Shown one piece after another: positions 8,494 to 17,004 of a DNA stretch of 64,000 nucleotides (within the stretch, counting starts at the first letter, position 1; every line of letters starts with the position of its first letter). Below the pieces are notes generated by a model. It was not told the origin of the DNA, searched no databases, and worked only from the letters and a program-made list of their open reading frames with translations. The stretch is from NCBI GenBank assembly GCA_018819515.1, contig JAHJPX010000007.1, positions 592,781-656,780 of the forward strand, in the 5' to 3' direction. The position numbers and the translations under genes are program-made. This stretch comes from Gammaproteobacteria bacterium (GTDB taxonomy: Bacteria; Pseudomonadota; Gammaproteobacteria; Burkholderiales; Rhodocyclaceae).

Positions 8494-10668
8494 ATGACCG
8501 CAATAATGCCCGACAAAACATTCAATGCGCTTATTGATGGACGCGAGCACGACCCGTTCCGCGTCCTTGGTGCCCATCGCGACGGCGAAGCCTGGCGGCT
8601 GAGCGTATACCGCCCTCATGCCAGTACGGTTTTCATGGAAGCCGCTGAAGGCTGGCAGCCTCTCTTGCGCAAGGGACGTACGGACGTGTTTCAGTTGCGG
8701 CTTGCCGCGCCCTTGCCGGCCGCGTATCGCCTCAAAGTCGTCGAGGAGGGCGTGGAGCGGGTTTTCCGCGACCCTTATGCCTTTCCTCCTGGCGACGCCA
8801 GCCATGACCTTTACCTCTTCAACCAGGGTGTCAACTCGCAGGCCTACAACCTGCTCGGCGCGCAGATGCAGACGCGCGAAGGCGTCGCGGGCACTCGCTT
8901 TCGCGTCTGGGCGCCCAGTGCGGAACGTGTTTCGGTGGTTGGCGATTTCAACCGCTGGGACGGCCGTACGCATCCGATGTGCTCCCTCGGTGCTTCGGGC
9001 GTGTGGGAGCTGTTCATCCCCGATTTGCCTGCGGGCAGTCTCTACAAGTTCGAGATTCGCAACCGCCACACCAAGGCGGTGATCGTCAAGGCCGACCCGT
9101 ACGGGCGCGCCTTCGAGAAGCGGCCGGCGACGGCGGCGCTGACACCAGCCGCCTCGGGCCACGCCTGGACCGATGCCGACTGGCTGGAGCACCGCGGCAA
9201 ATGCGACTGGCTGCATGCGCCAATGTCGATATACGAAATGCACGTCGGTTCGTGGATGCGCCATCCCGACAACCGTTTCTACACCTATCGCGAGCTGGCG
9301 GCGCGGCTGCCCGCTTACCTTGTCGACATGGGGTACACCCACGTCGAATTCCTGCCGCTGATGGAGCATCCACTCGATGAATCGTGGGGCTACCAATGCA
9401 CCGGCTTTTTTGCGCCGACCTCGCGGTTCGGCAGCCCCGACGACCTCAAAGCGCTGATTGACGCGCTGCATGGCGCCAAGATCGGCGTGTTGCTCGACTG
9501 GGTGCCCGGCCACTTTCCGGCCGACGCCTGGGCGCTCGCCCATTTCGACGGCAGCGCCCTGTATGAACATGAGGATCCGCGACTCGGCAAGCATCAGGAC
9601 TGGGGCACGCATATCTTCAACTACGGTCGCAACGAGGTGCGGTCCTTCCTCCTCTCGTCGGCACACTGGTGGTTGAACGAATTCCACATTGACGGCCTGC
9701 GGGTCGACGCGGTGGCCTCGATGCTCTATCTCGACTATTCGCGCAAGGCAGGCGAATGGCTGCCCAACAAGTTCGGTGGCCGCGAGAACCTGGAAGCCAT
9801 CGAATTCCTGCGCGCATTGAACGAAATGGTGCATCGGGACTTCCCGGGCGCGCTGACCATGGCGGAGGAATCGACCGCTTGGCCGATGGTGTCGCGCCCG
9901 GTCTATCTCGGCGGCCTCGGTTTCTCCATGAAATGGAACATGGGCTGGATGAACGACACGCTCGACTACATGGCCAAGGATCCCATCCATCGCCGTTTCC
10001 ACCATGAGCGCCTTACTTTCGGGCAGCTTTACGCCTACTCGGAGAACTTCGTCCTGCCGCTTTCCCACGACGAAGTGGTGCATGGCAAGGGCTCGCTGCT
10101 CGGCAAGATGCCCGGCGACGAGTGGCAGCGCTTCGCCAATCTGCGCGCGCTGTTTACCTATCTGATGACGGCGCCGGGAAAGAAGCTTTTGTTCATGGGC
10201 GGCGAACTCGCGCAGGGGCACGAATGGCGCGATGGCGAAGAACTGCCCTGGCATTTGCTGCAGTGGCCGCCGCATCAGGGCATGCGGCGCTTGGTGCGCG
10301 ATCTCAATCATCTATATGTCGGGACGCCTGCCTTGCACGACCAGGATTTCATGGTCGAGGGTTTCTCCTGGATCGACTGCCACGACGCCGACCAGTCGGT
10401 GATCAGTTGGTTGCGCTGGGCACGCGACGGCAGCTTCGCCATCGTGATTCTCAATCTGACGCCGCTGCCGCGCCGTGGCTATCGCATCGGCGTTCCGCAC
10501 GCCGGCGAATATCGCGAGTGCTTCAACAGCGATTCACGCCACTATGGCGGCAGCGATCTTGGCAACGATGGCGTACTGGTTGCGAGCGACCAGAGCTGGA
10601 TGGGGCGGCCGGCGTCGCTGGTGCTGACGCTGCCGCCGCTTGCCGGTCTGGTGCTGGTCAGCGGTTGA
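8494..10668 (+). CDS. glgB: 1,4-alpha-glucan branching enzyme
   Basis: Introduces alpha-1,6 branches into glycogen. The 724-residue protein has the usual order: an N-terminal beta domain, a CBM48 module (FRVWAPSAERVSVVGDFN, near 130-150), a GH13 barrel and a C-terminal beta domain. The GH13 regions are DWVPGHFP, GLRVDAVASM with the nucleophile at D405, MAEEST with the acid/base at E458, and LSHDEVVHGK; the two catalytic positions carry the same numbers as in E. coli GlgB. No clear ribosome site precedes the ATG at 8494; the ATG at 8506 is an alternative. The last 11 bases overlap the convergent DUF2934 gene. Confidence 0.96.
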   Translation: MTAIMPDKTFNALIDGREHDPFRVLGAHRDGEAWRLSVYRPHASTVFMEAAEGWQPLLRKGRTDVFQLRLAAPLPAAYRLKVVEEGVERVFRDPYAFPPGDASHDLYLFNQGVNSQAYNLLGAQMQTREGVAGTRFRVWAPSAERVSVVGDFNRWDGRTHPMCSLGASGVWELFIPDLPAGSLYKFEIRNRHTKAVIVKADPYGRAFEKRPATAALTPAASGHAWTDADWLEHRGKCDWLHAPMSIYEMHVGSWMRHPDNRFYTYRELAARLPAYLVDMGYTHVEFLPLMEHPLDESWGYQCTGFFAPTSRFGSPDDLKALIDALHGAKIGVLLDWVPGHFPADAWALAHFDGSALYEHEDPRLGKHQDWGTHIFNYGRNEVRSFLLSSAHWWLNEFHIDGLRVDAVASMLYLDYSRKAGEWLPNKFGGRENLEAIEFLRALNEMVHRDFPGALTMAEESTAWPMVSRPVYLGGLGFSMKWNMGWMNDTLDYMAKDPIHRRFHHERLTFGQLYAYSENFVLPLSHDEVVHGKGSLLGKMPGDEWQRFANLRALFTYLMTAPGKKLLFMGGELAQGHEWRDGEELPWHLLQWPPHQGMRRLVRDLNHLYVGTPALHDQDFMVEGFSWIDCHDADQSVISWLRWARDGSFAIVILNLTPLPRRGYRIGVPHAGEYRECFNSDSRHYGGSDLGNDGVLVASDQSWMGRPASLVLTLPPLAGLVLVSG

Positions 10669-10999
10669 GCTTGCCCTCGGACAGCAGACGGTCGATTTCG
10701 ACTTCCGCAGCTGCCCAGTCGTCGGCCTCGTTGCCGCCGATGAAGCCGCGCCGCTCGGCGATGTAATAGGCTGCGACTTCGATGTAGTTGCGGCGCTGTT
10801 CGGGTTCGACGTGGTTGGATCTGGATGCAGTCGTGCGCGGTTTTCTCGCCGCAATCGTCCGATTTGACGTTGCTGTCGCGGCCGACTTCTTTTTGGCTGC
10901 GGGCTTCGCGACTGCTCTGGTTTTGGAACTGCTGGTTGCAGGGGCGGCTTTTACCGTCTTCTTTTTGGTCGGGGAACTGACACTGGCCGTGGTTGCCAT
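10658..10999 (-). CDS. DUF2934 protein with Lys/Ala-rich, histone-H1-like N-terminus
   Basis: A 113-residue protein of two parts. Residues 1-60 are low-complexity and rich in Lys, Ala, Ser and Thr (KKKTVKAAP, AKKKSAATA), like bacterial H1-type proteins, and could bind nucleic acid or another polyanion. Residues 65-113 hold a DUF2934 motif (AAYYIAERRGF followed by DDWAAAEVEIDRLL). The function is unknown. AGGAGA precedes the ATG, and a TTGACA promoter lies upstream at 11054-11083. Its stop overlaps the end of glgB, so the link to glycogen is positional only. Confidence 0.8.
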   Translation of the reverse strand: MATTASVSSPTKKKTVKAAPATSSSKTRAVAKPAAKKKSAATATSNRTIAARKPRTTASRSNHVEPEQRRNYIEVAAYYIAERRGFIGGNEADDWAAAEVEIDRLLSEGKLNR

Positions 11000-11053
11000 C
11001 GCTATCTCCTGAGCATCTACCGTCTAATAATTATCGTCTTTTCTTATTGCGGG

Positions 11054-11083
11054 AGTATTGCCGAGAGTGCATGCCAATGTCAA
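11054..11083 (-). promoter_or_regulatory. Sigma-70-like promoter for the DUF2934 gene
   Basis: On the minus strand a perfect -35 TTGACA (11078-11083) is followed after 18 bases by AATACT (11054-11059, four of six -10 matches). It lies between the glk stop and the DUF2934 start, in the right direction. Confidence 0.5.
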
Positions 11084-11091
11084 GTGTGGGG

Positions 11092-12012
11092 TTATGCGAG
11101 ACAGGCGGCGCCACGCAGGCCGAGCGACGGGTCGGTGACCACCAAAATCGGAATTTGCCGCACCAGATGGGCGTGTTCAGCTTTGGCGCCGAAAGCGGGC
11201 AGAAATGGGCTTGCGGGAAGTATGGGTAACAGTTTTGCGGCGATGCCGCCCGCGAGATAAACGCCGCCGCGTGCCAGCACAGCCATGGCCATGTCGCCGG
11301 CAAATGCGCCGTAGGCAGACAGAAATATGTCGAGCGTGTCGAGCGCGGCCTGATCGGCATCGACCATGGCGCGGTGGGCGATTTCCGCCGAATCGAGACT
11401 CTCGCCGGTCAGCACGCGGTGGATCGCCGTCAGGCCCGGCCCTGAAATCACGCGTTCCGCGGTGACGCGGCCGTGTTCCGCGCGCAACGCATGCAGGATG
11501 CGGTCCTGGTCGGCGTCCTGCGGCGCAAAACCGGCGTGTCCGCCTTCGCCTGGTAATACCCGCCAGCCACCCTTGTCGGCGACCAGAGTCGCCATGCCCA
11601 GGCCGGTACCGGCGCCGATTACCAGCTTGGGTGCGTCGGCGAGCGGCTCGCCTTCCTGTAGCGGCACCAGGGTCTCGGCTGGCGCGACCGTGACGCCCAT
11701 TGCCGCGGCGGCGAAGTCGTTGGCGAGCGTCAGCCGGCCGATGCCGAAACGCCGTTCCAGCGCATCCGCGTCGATCGTCCACGGCAGGTTGGTGAAGTTG
11801 GCGCTGCGTCCGGTATCGTCGATCGGGCCGGCGACGGCGAGGCAGCCGGCGGTGATCGTCGCCCCGGTTTCGGCGACGAAGGCAGCCAGCACCGACGGGA
11901 AATCAGAAAAGTCAGCCGTGGCGACACGCCACTCGGAGACGGGATCGGTGGTGCCGGGCTCAGCCAGCGCCAGGCGCGCATTGGTGCCGCCGATGTCGCC
12001 GAGCAGGATCAT
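11092..12012 (-). CDS. glk: Glucokinase
   Basis: Phosphorylates free glucose with ATP. The 306-residue protein starts MILLGDIGGTNARLAL, the ROK/Glk phosphate-binding loop, and carries VIGAGTGLGMATLV and the PGEGGHAGF segment of the Glk family. The ATG at 12012 is two bases after the thyA stop, so the gene probably continues the thyA transcript. It fits the nearby glucan genes by phosphorylating glucose released by hydrolysis. A copy of the 24-bp repeat is embedded at 11907-11930 and encodes VATADFS near residue 30, with the frame intact. Confidence 0.93.
   Translation of the reverse strand: MILLGDIGGTNARLALAEPGTTDPVSEWRVATADFSDFPSVLAAFVAETGATITAGCLAVAGPIDDTGRSANFTNLPWTIDADALERRFGIGRLTLANDFAAAAMGVTVAPAETLVPLQEGEPLADAPKLVIGAGTGLGMATLVADKGGWRVLPGEGGHAGFAPQDADQDRILHALRAEHGRVTAERVISGPGLTAIHRVLTGESLDSAEIAHRAMVDADQAALDTLDIFLSAYGAFAGDMAMAVLARGGVYLAGGIAAKLLPILPASPFLPAFGAKAEHAHLVRQIPILVVTDPSLGLRGAACLA
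11907..11930 (+). repeat. 24-bp dispersed repeat, copy B (inside glk)
   Basis: Exact consensus with ACA as variable triplet. The flanking base extends the palindrome to GTGGCG-ACA-CGCCAC, six pairs. Antisense to glk. Confidence 0.85.
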
Positions 12013-12014
12013 GG

Positions 12015-12809
12015 CTACACCGCTACCGGCGCTGCGATGTGGGGATGCGGATCGTAGCCTTCCAGCGTGAAATCCTCGAAGCGGAAGGCGAAGATGTCTT
12101 TCACCTCCGGGTTGAGGCGCATGGTCGGCAACGGCCGCGGCTCGCGTTTCAGTTGTTCGTTCGCCTGTTCCAGATGGTTGCTGTACAAATGCGCGTCGCC
12201 GAAGGTGTGCACGAAGTCGCCCGGCCGGTAACCGCAGACCTGCGCCACCATCATCGTCAGCAGTGCGTAGGAGGCAATGTTGAAAGGCACGCCGAGGAAG
12301 ATGTCGGCGCTGCGCTGGTAGAGCTGGCAACTGAGCCTGCCGTCGGCGACGTAGAACTGGAACAGCGTATGGCAGGGCGGCAGCTTCATCTTAGGCACGT
12401 CGGCCGGGTTCCAGGCCGAAACGATGTGCCGCCGGGAATCCGGATTGTTCTTCAGGCCCTCAATGAGTTCGACGATCTGGTCTACCTCACCTCCGCCGGG
12501 CTTTGGCCAATGTCGCCACTGGTGGCCGTAAACCGGGCCGAGGTCGCCGTTTTCGTCGGCCCATTCATCCCAGATCGAAACCTTGTTCTCCTTGAGCCAG
12601 CCGATGTTGGTGTCGCCGCGCAGGAACCAGAGCAGCTCGATAAAGATGGAGCGCAGGTGCAGCTTCTTTGTCGTGAGCACCGGGAAGCCCTGTGCCAGAT
12701 CGAAGCGCATCTGCCAGCCGAACACCGAGCGCGTGCCGGTGCCGGTACGGTCGGCTTTGACGTGCCCGTGGTCGAGCACGTGGCGCATGAGGTCAAGGTA
12801 CTGTTGCAT
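12015..12809 (-). CDS. thyA: Thymidylate synthase
   Basis: Converts dUMP to dTMP using methylenetetrahydrofolate. At 264 residues it is the standard length for ThyA. Visible motifs are the N-terminal RTGTGTRSVFG, the catalytic-cysteine segment LPPCHTLFQFYV, CQLYQRSAD and the C-terminal HTFGDAHLYSNH. Its TAG is two bases before the glk ATG. A TATAAT hexamer (12823-12828) lies just upstream, but on the opposite strand and pointing to the aminopeptidase gene. Confidence 0.97.
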   Translation of the reverse strand: MQQYLDLMRHVLDHGHVKADRTGTGTRSVFGWQMRFDLAQGFPVLTTKKLHLRSIFIELLWFLRGDTNIGWLKENKVSIWDEWADENGDLGPVYGHQWRHWPKPGGGEVDQIVELIEGLKNNPDSRRHIVSAWNPADVPKMKLPPCHTLFQFYVADGRLSCQLYQRSADIFLGVPFNIASYALLTMMVAQVCGYRPGDFVHTFGDAHLYSNHLEQANEQLKREPRPLPTMRLNPEVKDIFAFRFEDFTLEGYDPHPHIAAPVAV

Positions 12810-12855
12810 GGAATCGCATGTCTATAATCGTCCGGTCATTCTAAAGGATCGCACC

Positions 12856-14289
12856 GTGTCCCTCGCCAAGCTGTTTGTTCGCCCCGACTCGTCCGCTACG
12901 CACCTGTTGTTCGTGCTGCCCGTGGCCAAGACCCTGCCCGCCGACCTGCCCGAGCGGGCGCGTTGGCAGACCGTGCTCAAGCGCCGCGACCTCAAGGTCG
13001 AGGAGCTCGCCAAATCTCCCATCGCCATTGATCTCGAAGACGGCTGCCGCGCCGCCTGTGTGATGGTCAACGAATCGAAGCCGCGCTTCGCGCGCCTGAC
13101 CGCGTTGCGCAAGGCGGCGATGCTGCTGCTCGATGAAAGCCCGGCCGAGATCGCCATTGTCCCGGTCGATGCTTCGGACGACGCGGTACGCGATGCTGCC
13201 TACGTGACGCTGATCAACGCTTCGCCGTTGCCGGCGAAGAAGAAGAAGCCCGCCAAGCCCCTCAAGACGCTGGCTGTCCTGACGCCACACGTCGAGGATG
13301 CCGACCTCAGGCCGGTGGTCGCGCTGGCCGAAGCGAACGTGCTGGCACGCGAACTGACCGCGCTGCCGCCCAACGAACTGACGCCGGCCGCCTACCGCAA
13401 GCGCATCCGCGAGATGGCGAAAGCGAAAGGCTGGGGCATAGAGGAATTCGATTTCCGCAAGTTGAAGAAGATGGGCGCCGGCGCCTTCTGCGCCGTGGCG
13501 CAGGGTTCGGGCCACGAAGACGCTGCCATCGTGCACCTCAAGTACCGGCCGCGCGGCGCCAAACGGACCGTGGCGCTGGTCGGCAAGGGCATCTGCTTCG
13601 ACACTGGCGGCCACAACCTGAAGCCGGCGCGCTACATGGCCGGTATGCACGAGGACATGAACGGTTCGGCGGTGGCGCTGGGCATTCTTCACGCGGCGCA
13701 CGCCATGAAGTTGCCGGTGGCGCTCGACGTCTGGCTGGCCATCGCCCACAACCATCTTTCGTCCGCGGCCTACGTCCAGGGCGATGTCGTCACCGCGCTC
13801 GACGGCACCACGATCGAGGTCGTGCATACCGACGCCGAAGGCCGCATGGTGCTGGCCGACACGCTGGCGCTGGCGGCGAAGGCCAGGCCAGACCTCACCA
13901 TCGACTTTGCGACGCTGACCGGCAGCATGGTTTCGGCGCTCGGTACACGCTACTCGGGAGTGTTCGCCTCGGACAGCGATTTGGCGCACGCAGCCGTGCG
14001 CGCCGGCAAGGAGTCGGGCGAACGCATCTGCGTATTCCCGATGGACGAGGACTACGAGACGGCGCTCGATTCCAAGGTCGCCGACATCAAGCAGTGCACC
14101 CTGGCAGGCGAGGCCGACCACATCCTGGCGGCGCGTTTCCTCGGCCGTTTCATCGGCAAGCGGCCGTGGCTGCATGTCGACCTTTCCGCCGCGAGCTGCG
14201 AGGGCGGCCTGGGCGCTTCGGCTACCGACCAGACCGGTTTCGGCGTCGCATGGGGGCTGACATTGCTTGCTGCGCGCGACAGGGAATGA
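12856..14289 (+). CDS. M17 leucyl aminopeptidase family protein
   Basis: A 477-residue cytosolic aminopeptidase of the M17 family (two metals, usually hexameric). The C-terminal catalytic half keeps the expected ligands: Lys and Asp in GKGICFDTGG, Asp in MHEDMNGS, and Asp-Glu-Arg in HTDAEGRM. It departs from classical PepA in the LKP loop (GGHNLKP where PepA has GGISLKP), so it is a divergent subgroup. I placed the start at the GTG at 12856, with AAAGGA seven bases upstream; an in-frame ATG at 12808 would overlap the thyA start codon. Substrate preference is unknown. Confidence 0.87.
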   Translation: MSLAKLFVRPDSSATHLLFVLPVAKTLPADLPERARWQTVLKRRDLKVEELAKSPIAIDLEDGCRAACVMVNESKPRFARLTALRKAAMLLLDESPAEIAIVPVDASDDAVRDAAYVTLINASPLPAKKKKPAKPLKTLAVLTPHVEDADLRPVVALAEANVLARELTALPPNELTPAAYRKRIREMAKAKGWGIEEFDFRKLKKMGAGAFCAVAQGSGHEDAAIVHLKYRPRGAKRTVALVGKGICFDTGGHNLKPARYMAGMHEDMNGSAVALGILHAAHAMKLPVALDVWLAIAHNHLSSAAYVQGDVVTALDGTTIEVVHTDAEGRMVLADTLALAAKARPDLTIDFATLTGSMVSALGTRYSGVFASDSDLAHAAVRAGKESGERICVFPMDEDYETALDSKVADIKQCTLAGEADHILAARFLGRFIGKRPWLHVDLSAASCEGGLGASATDQTGFGVAWGLTLLAARDRE

Positions 14290-14337
14290 GACCATACCGT
14301 CCATAGTGTTTCGGTTTCCGGGGAACGTGACTGCATC

Positions 14338-15828
14338 ATGCTGAAAATGTTTGGCAGCAAGGTCGACCATCCGCTGGCCGATCCGGAAGAAGTCCAGCGC
14401 GTCCTCAAGGAATTACCGGCCCAGGAGGCTGCTACCGCGCTCGATAGCGCGTCGGCGTGGTATGAATCCCTCATGGCGACGCCGGCCGGATTTCCGGCTG
14501 AGCGACGACTGGACCTCATACTGCGGCTCGACGAAGCGGTGCTGCCGCATACCCGCCGCTTGGCTCGCGACTATCTGGTGGCCCCGCGCCAGACCCGCGC
14601 CCACGAATTCCGCCTTTGGCAGGTCAATCACCATTACTGGACCTTGCTGGCGGATGTTTATGAAGACACGCTGCACCGTTGCAAGTCGGACGAAAAGGCG
14701 GCAGCCGCCATCAAACCGCAAATGGCCTTATTGTCGGCGCGCCATCTCAACGCCTGCGGCAACCGCCTGAAGTGGCAACAGTTCCGTTATGGGCCGATCG
14801 CGCCCGAACTGTGGACCAGCGCCGGCGAGGCCTGGCTGGAAGCGCAGCGCGCGCAGGTGAGCGGGGTTCGCGTCAACCTTTACGGCAGCACCGGCACGAC
14901 GACGCCCGAAGCCGAGTACCTGCGCATCCTTATCCTCTCTTCGTCATCGCCGGACAACCTTCTGCCCGTCGAGATCGAAATCGCCGAGCGGCTGATTGCG
15001 CATCTGCTGCCGCATTTCTCGCTCACCGACCAGGCCCGACCCGAAAACGTCTATTGGGTCGACGCCGCCAAACCGCTGCCGCCGACGCGGCTGGCGCGCA
15101 TTCCCGAGATCACGCCGACACTGCGCTTCTATGCCACCGGTTCGGCGCTGGAGACGCTCCAGCAATTGCGCAAGGCGATCGCCGCACGTGGCGCCCTGCC
15201 GGGCGAGATCAATTTCGGTGCCCAGTATTCGCCCAGGCTCGTCCTGCAGGTGATCGACCATCTTGCCCAATGCTGGGCGCCGAAGCCGCCGATGCGCAGC
15301 CATGAGCGCCGCCTCGTCAAGTCGCGCGTGACGATCGTCGGCCGCCTCGATGCCATTTGCCTGCAATTGACCGGCAAGGGTGAAGGCGAAAGTGCCGAGA
15401 GTTGGGTGGTCGAAGACGTCAGCCAGGGCGGCATCGGCGCCCAAATATCGCTGGCGGGCAAGGACTGGCTGCGCGTCGGCTCGCTGGTGGCGATGCAGCC
15501 GGAAGGCGGCTCCAACTGGCTGCTCGGTGTCGTCCGCCGTTTCGCCCGCGAGTCGGAAGCGATCGGCATTGTGGGTATCGAAACGCTGTCGAAGACCCCG
15601 ACGGGCCACATCGCCGATAGCCAGGGGTTGCCGACGCCGGTGGTGGCGCTCGATCCGCTGCGGGAAGGCGGCGATATGCGCGTCGCCATGTCAGTGGCCG
15701 CCTGGGAGGAGCAAAAGCCGCTGCTGCTCGAATTCGGCGGAAAGCGCTGGCGTCTGTCGCCGGGCGCCCAGGTCGAGACTGGCGCCGGCCATGTCATCGG
15801 CAATTGCCGCGTGACGGTAGTTTCCTAG
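14338..15828 (+). CDS. Uncharacterised 496-residue protein with a PilZ-like C-terminal segment
   Basis: I do not recognise the family. The first 330 residues look mainly helical and soluble, with no signal peptide or membrane segment. Residues about 320-430 contain HERRLVKSRVTIVGR and, after a strand, VEDVSQGGIGAQI. The second stretch resembles the D-x-S-x-x-G motif of PilZ domains, and the preceding arginines could stand for the RxxxR motif, although the spacing is not classical. Binding of c-di-GMP is therefore only a suggestion. It follows the M17 gene by 48 bases and ends convergently with mog; copy C of the 24-bp repeat lies in the gap. Confidence 0.7.
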   Translation: MLKMFGSKVDHPLADPEEVQRVLKELPAQEAATALDSASAWYESLMATPAGFPAERRLDLILRLDEAVLPHTRRLARDYLVAPRQTRAHEFRLWQVNHHYWTLLADVYEDTLHRCKSDEKAAAAIKPQMALLSARHLNACGNRLKWQQFRYGPIAPELWTSAGEAWLEAQRAQVSGVRVNLYGSTGTTTPEAEYLRILILSSSSPDNLLPVEIEIAERLIAHLLPHFSLTDQARPENVYWVDAAKPLPPTRLARIPEITPTLRFYATGSALETLQQLRKAIAARGALPGEINFGAQYSPRLVLQVIDHLAQCWAPKPPMRSHERRLVKSRVTIVGRLDAICLQLTGKGEGESAESWVVEDVSQGGIGAQISLAGKDWLRVGSLVAMQPEGGSNWLLGVVRRFARESEAIGIVGIETLSKTPTGHIADSQGLPTPVVALDPLREGGDMRVAMSVAAWEEQKPLLLEFGGKRWRLSPGAQVETGAGHVIGNCRVTVVS

Positions 15829-15876
15829 CGTCTGTTCCCAATCATCCGGCGGAGGTCGTTTCAGGCCCCGTCCCGC

Positions 15877-15900
15877 AGAAGTCAGCCGTGGCGGTACGCC
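15877..15900 (+). repeat. 24-bp dispersed repeat, copy C (convergent gap)
   Basis: One mismatch in the leading A-run (AGAA), variable triplet GTA. Lies between the converging ends of the PilZ-like gene and mog. Confidence 0.82.
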
Positions 15901-15904
15901 GATA

Positions 15905-16456
15905 TCAGGCCGTTGGCCTTTGCGCCGACTTGGGTCGGAAGGCCTTGACGACGGCTTCGTTGGTCTCGATGTACGGGCCGCCAATCAAATCCAGGCAATA
16001 GGGCACGGCGGCGAAGACGCCGTCCAGCGTTTCCTTGATGGCCTTTGGCTGACCGGGCAGGTTGAGGATCAGCGATTTCCCGCGGATCGCGCCGACCTGT
16101 CGCGAGAGGATCGCGGTGGGCACGTACTTGAGGCTGACGGCGCGCATCTGCTCGCCAAAGCCGGACATCACTTTGTCGGCCACGGCCAGCGTCGCCTCGG
16201 GCGTGACGTCGCGCGGCGCCGGGCCGGTGCCGCCGGTAGTCAGCACCAAGTGGCAGCCGACCCGGTCGCAGAGTTCGATCAGTGTCGCCTCGATGGTCGG
16301 CTGGTCGTCTGGAATCAGGCGCGACTCCATGCGCCAGGGGCTGGTCAGCGCGGCGGCGAACCATTCGTTCAGCGCCGGAATCCCTTTGTCCTCGTAGGTG
16401 CCGCTCGAGGCGCGATCGGAAATCGACACCAGGCCGACCAGCAATTCCTCAGTCAT
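15905..16456 (-). CDS. mog: Molybdopterin adenylyltransferase
   Basis: Adenylates molybdopterin before molybdenum insertion. The 183-residue protein has the MoeA/MoaB/Mog fold: LVGLVSISDRASSGTYEDKG at the N-terminus, the substrate loop LTTGGTGPAPRDVTPEAT and the C-terminal LNLPGQPKAIKETL. Length and motifs fit MogA rather than MoaB. Its start overlaps the end of darP by 8 bases. moeB-like 30421-31179 is another gene of this type in the window, but it is not adjacent. Confidence 0.92.
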   Translation of the reverse strand: MTEELLVGLVSISDRASSGTYEDKGIPALNEWFAAALTSPWRMESRLIPDDQPTIEATLIELCDRVGCHLVLTTGGTGPAPRDVTPEATLAVADKVMSGFGEQMRAVSLKYVPTAILSRQVGAIRGKSLILNLPGQPKAIKETLDGVFAAVPYCLDLIGGPYIETNEAVVKAFRPKSAQRPTA

Positions 16457-16976
16457 TGATCTGTTCCTCCAGTTCGCGCAGCACGCGGAACAGTTCGCGG
16501 TAGGCGCGCGGCGGCTTTTTCTCGGCGCGTTCCTTGATGGCGTTGCGGCGCAGTTGGCGCAGGCGTTGAAAGTCAGCCGTGGCGGTACGCCGGGCTATTT
16601 CGTCCAGCACGCCTTCGTCTTCGAGCAGCCGCTCGCGCAGCCGTTCCAGCGCATGCATGCGGGCGTTGGCGGCGGCCGAAATGCCGTCGATCTCGTCGAT
16701 GGCGGCCTGGATCGGCACCGGGTCGACGTTGCGCATCAGCCGGCCGACGTACTGCAACTGCCGCCGCCGCGCCTCGTGCTTGGTGAAGCGCTGGGCGTCT
16801 TTCACTGCCTCGCGCAAGTCGTCGGGCATGTCGATCTTGGCCAGCCGCTCGGCGCTCAGCCCCACCAGACGCTCGCCGAGCGCCTGCAGGGCATCCATTT
16901 CGCGCTTGAGCTGCGACTTGCTGGGCCGCTCTGGCAATTCTGCGTCGGGGTCGTAGTCGGTGTGCACGGGTATCAT
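16449..16976 (-). CDS. darP: DarP/YjgA, ribosome-associated assembly factor (DUF615)
   Basis: Assists late assembly of the 50S subunit. The protein matches the all-helical DUF615 family: the N-terminal RPSKSQLKREM, KHEARRRQLQYVGRLMR in the middle and the C-terminal QRLRQLRRNA. I chose the ATG at 16976 (175 residues); a GTG six codons earlier (16994) is possible. It is divergent from pmbA with about 28 bases between them, the same yjgA-pmbA pairing as in enterobacteria. A 24-bp repeat copy at 16568-16591 encodes RRTATADF just before the conserved C-terminal motif. Confidence 0.88.
   Translation of the reverse strand: MIPVHTDYDPDAELPERPSKSQLKREMDALQALGERLVGLSAERLAKIDMPDDLREAVKDAQRFTKHEARRRQLQYVGRLMRNVDPVPIQAAIDEIDGISAAANARMHALERLRERLLEDEGVLDEIARRTATADFQRLRQLRRNAIKERAEKKPPRAYRELFRVLRELEEQIND
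16568..16591 (+). repeat. 24-bp dispersed repeat, copy D (inside darP)
   Basis: One mismatch (first base G), variable triplet GTA. Antisense to darP, frame kept. Confidence 0.82.
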
Positions 16977-17004
16977 TGTAGCTTTCGCCGCCACCCAACT
17001 CTCT

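Noticed and set aside
8491..10311. 606-codon open frame opposite glgB
   Set aside because: glgB has all GH13 catalytic motifs in the other strand; the antisense frame shows no motif.
12804..12828. Promoter with TTGCAT and TATAAT before the M17 gene
   Set aside because: TATAAT at 12823 is good, but the candidate -35 lies only 13 bases away, and no better one is visible.
12841..14370. 509-codon open frame opposite the M17 aminopeptidase
   Set aside because: The aminopeptidase metal ligands are intact; the antisense frame has no family features.
15412..15445. GTCAGCCAGGGCGGC stretch as a further 24-bp repeat copy
   Set aside because: It matches only the first seven core bases, and the codons are explained by the PilZ-like motif DVSQGGIGA.
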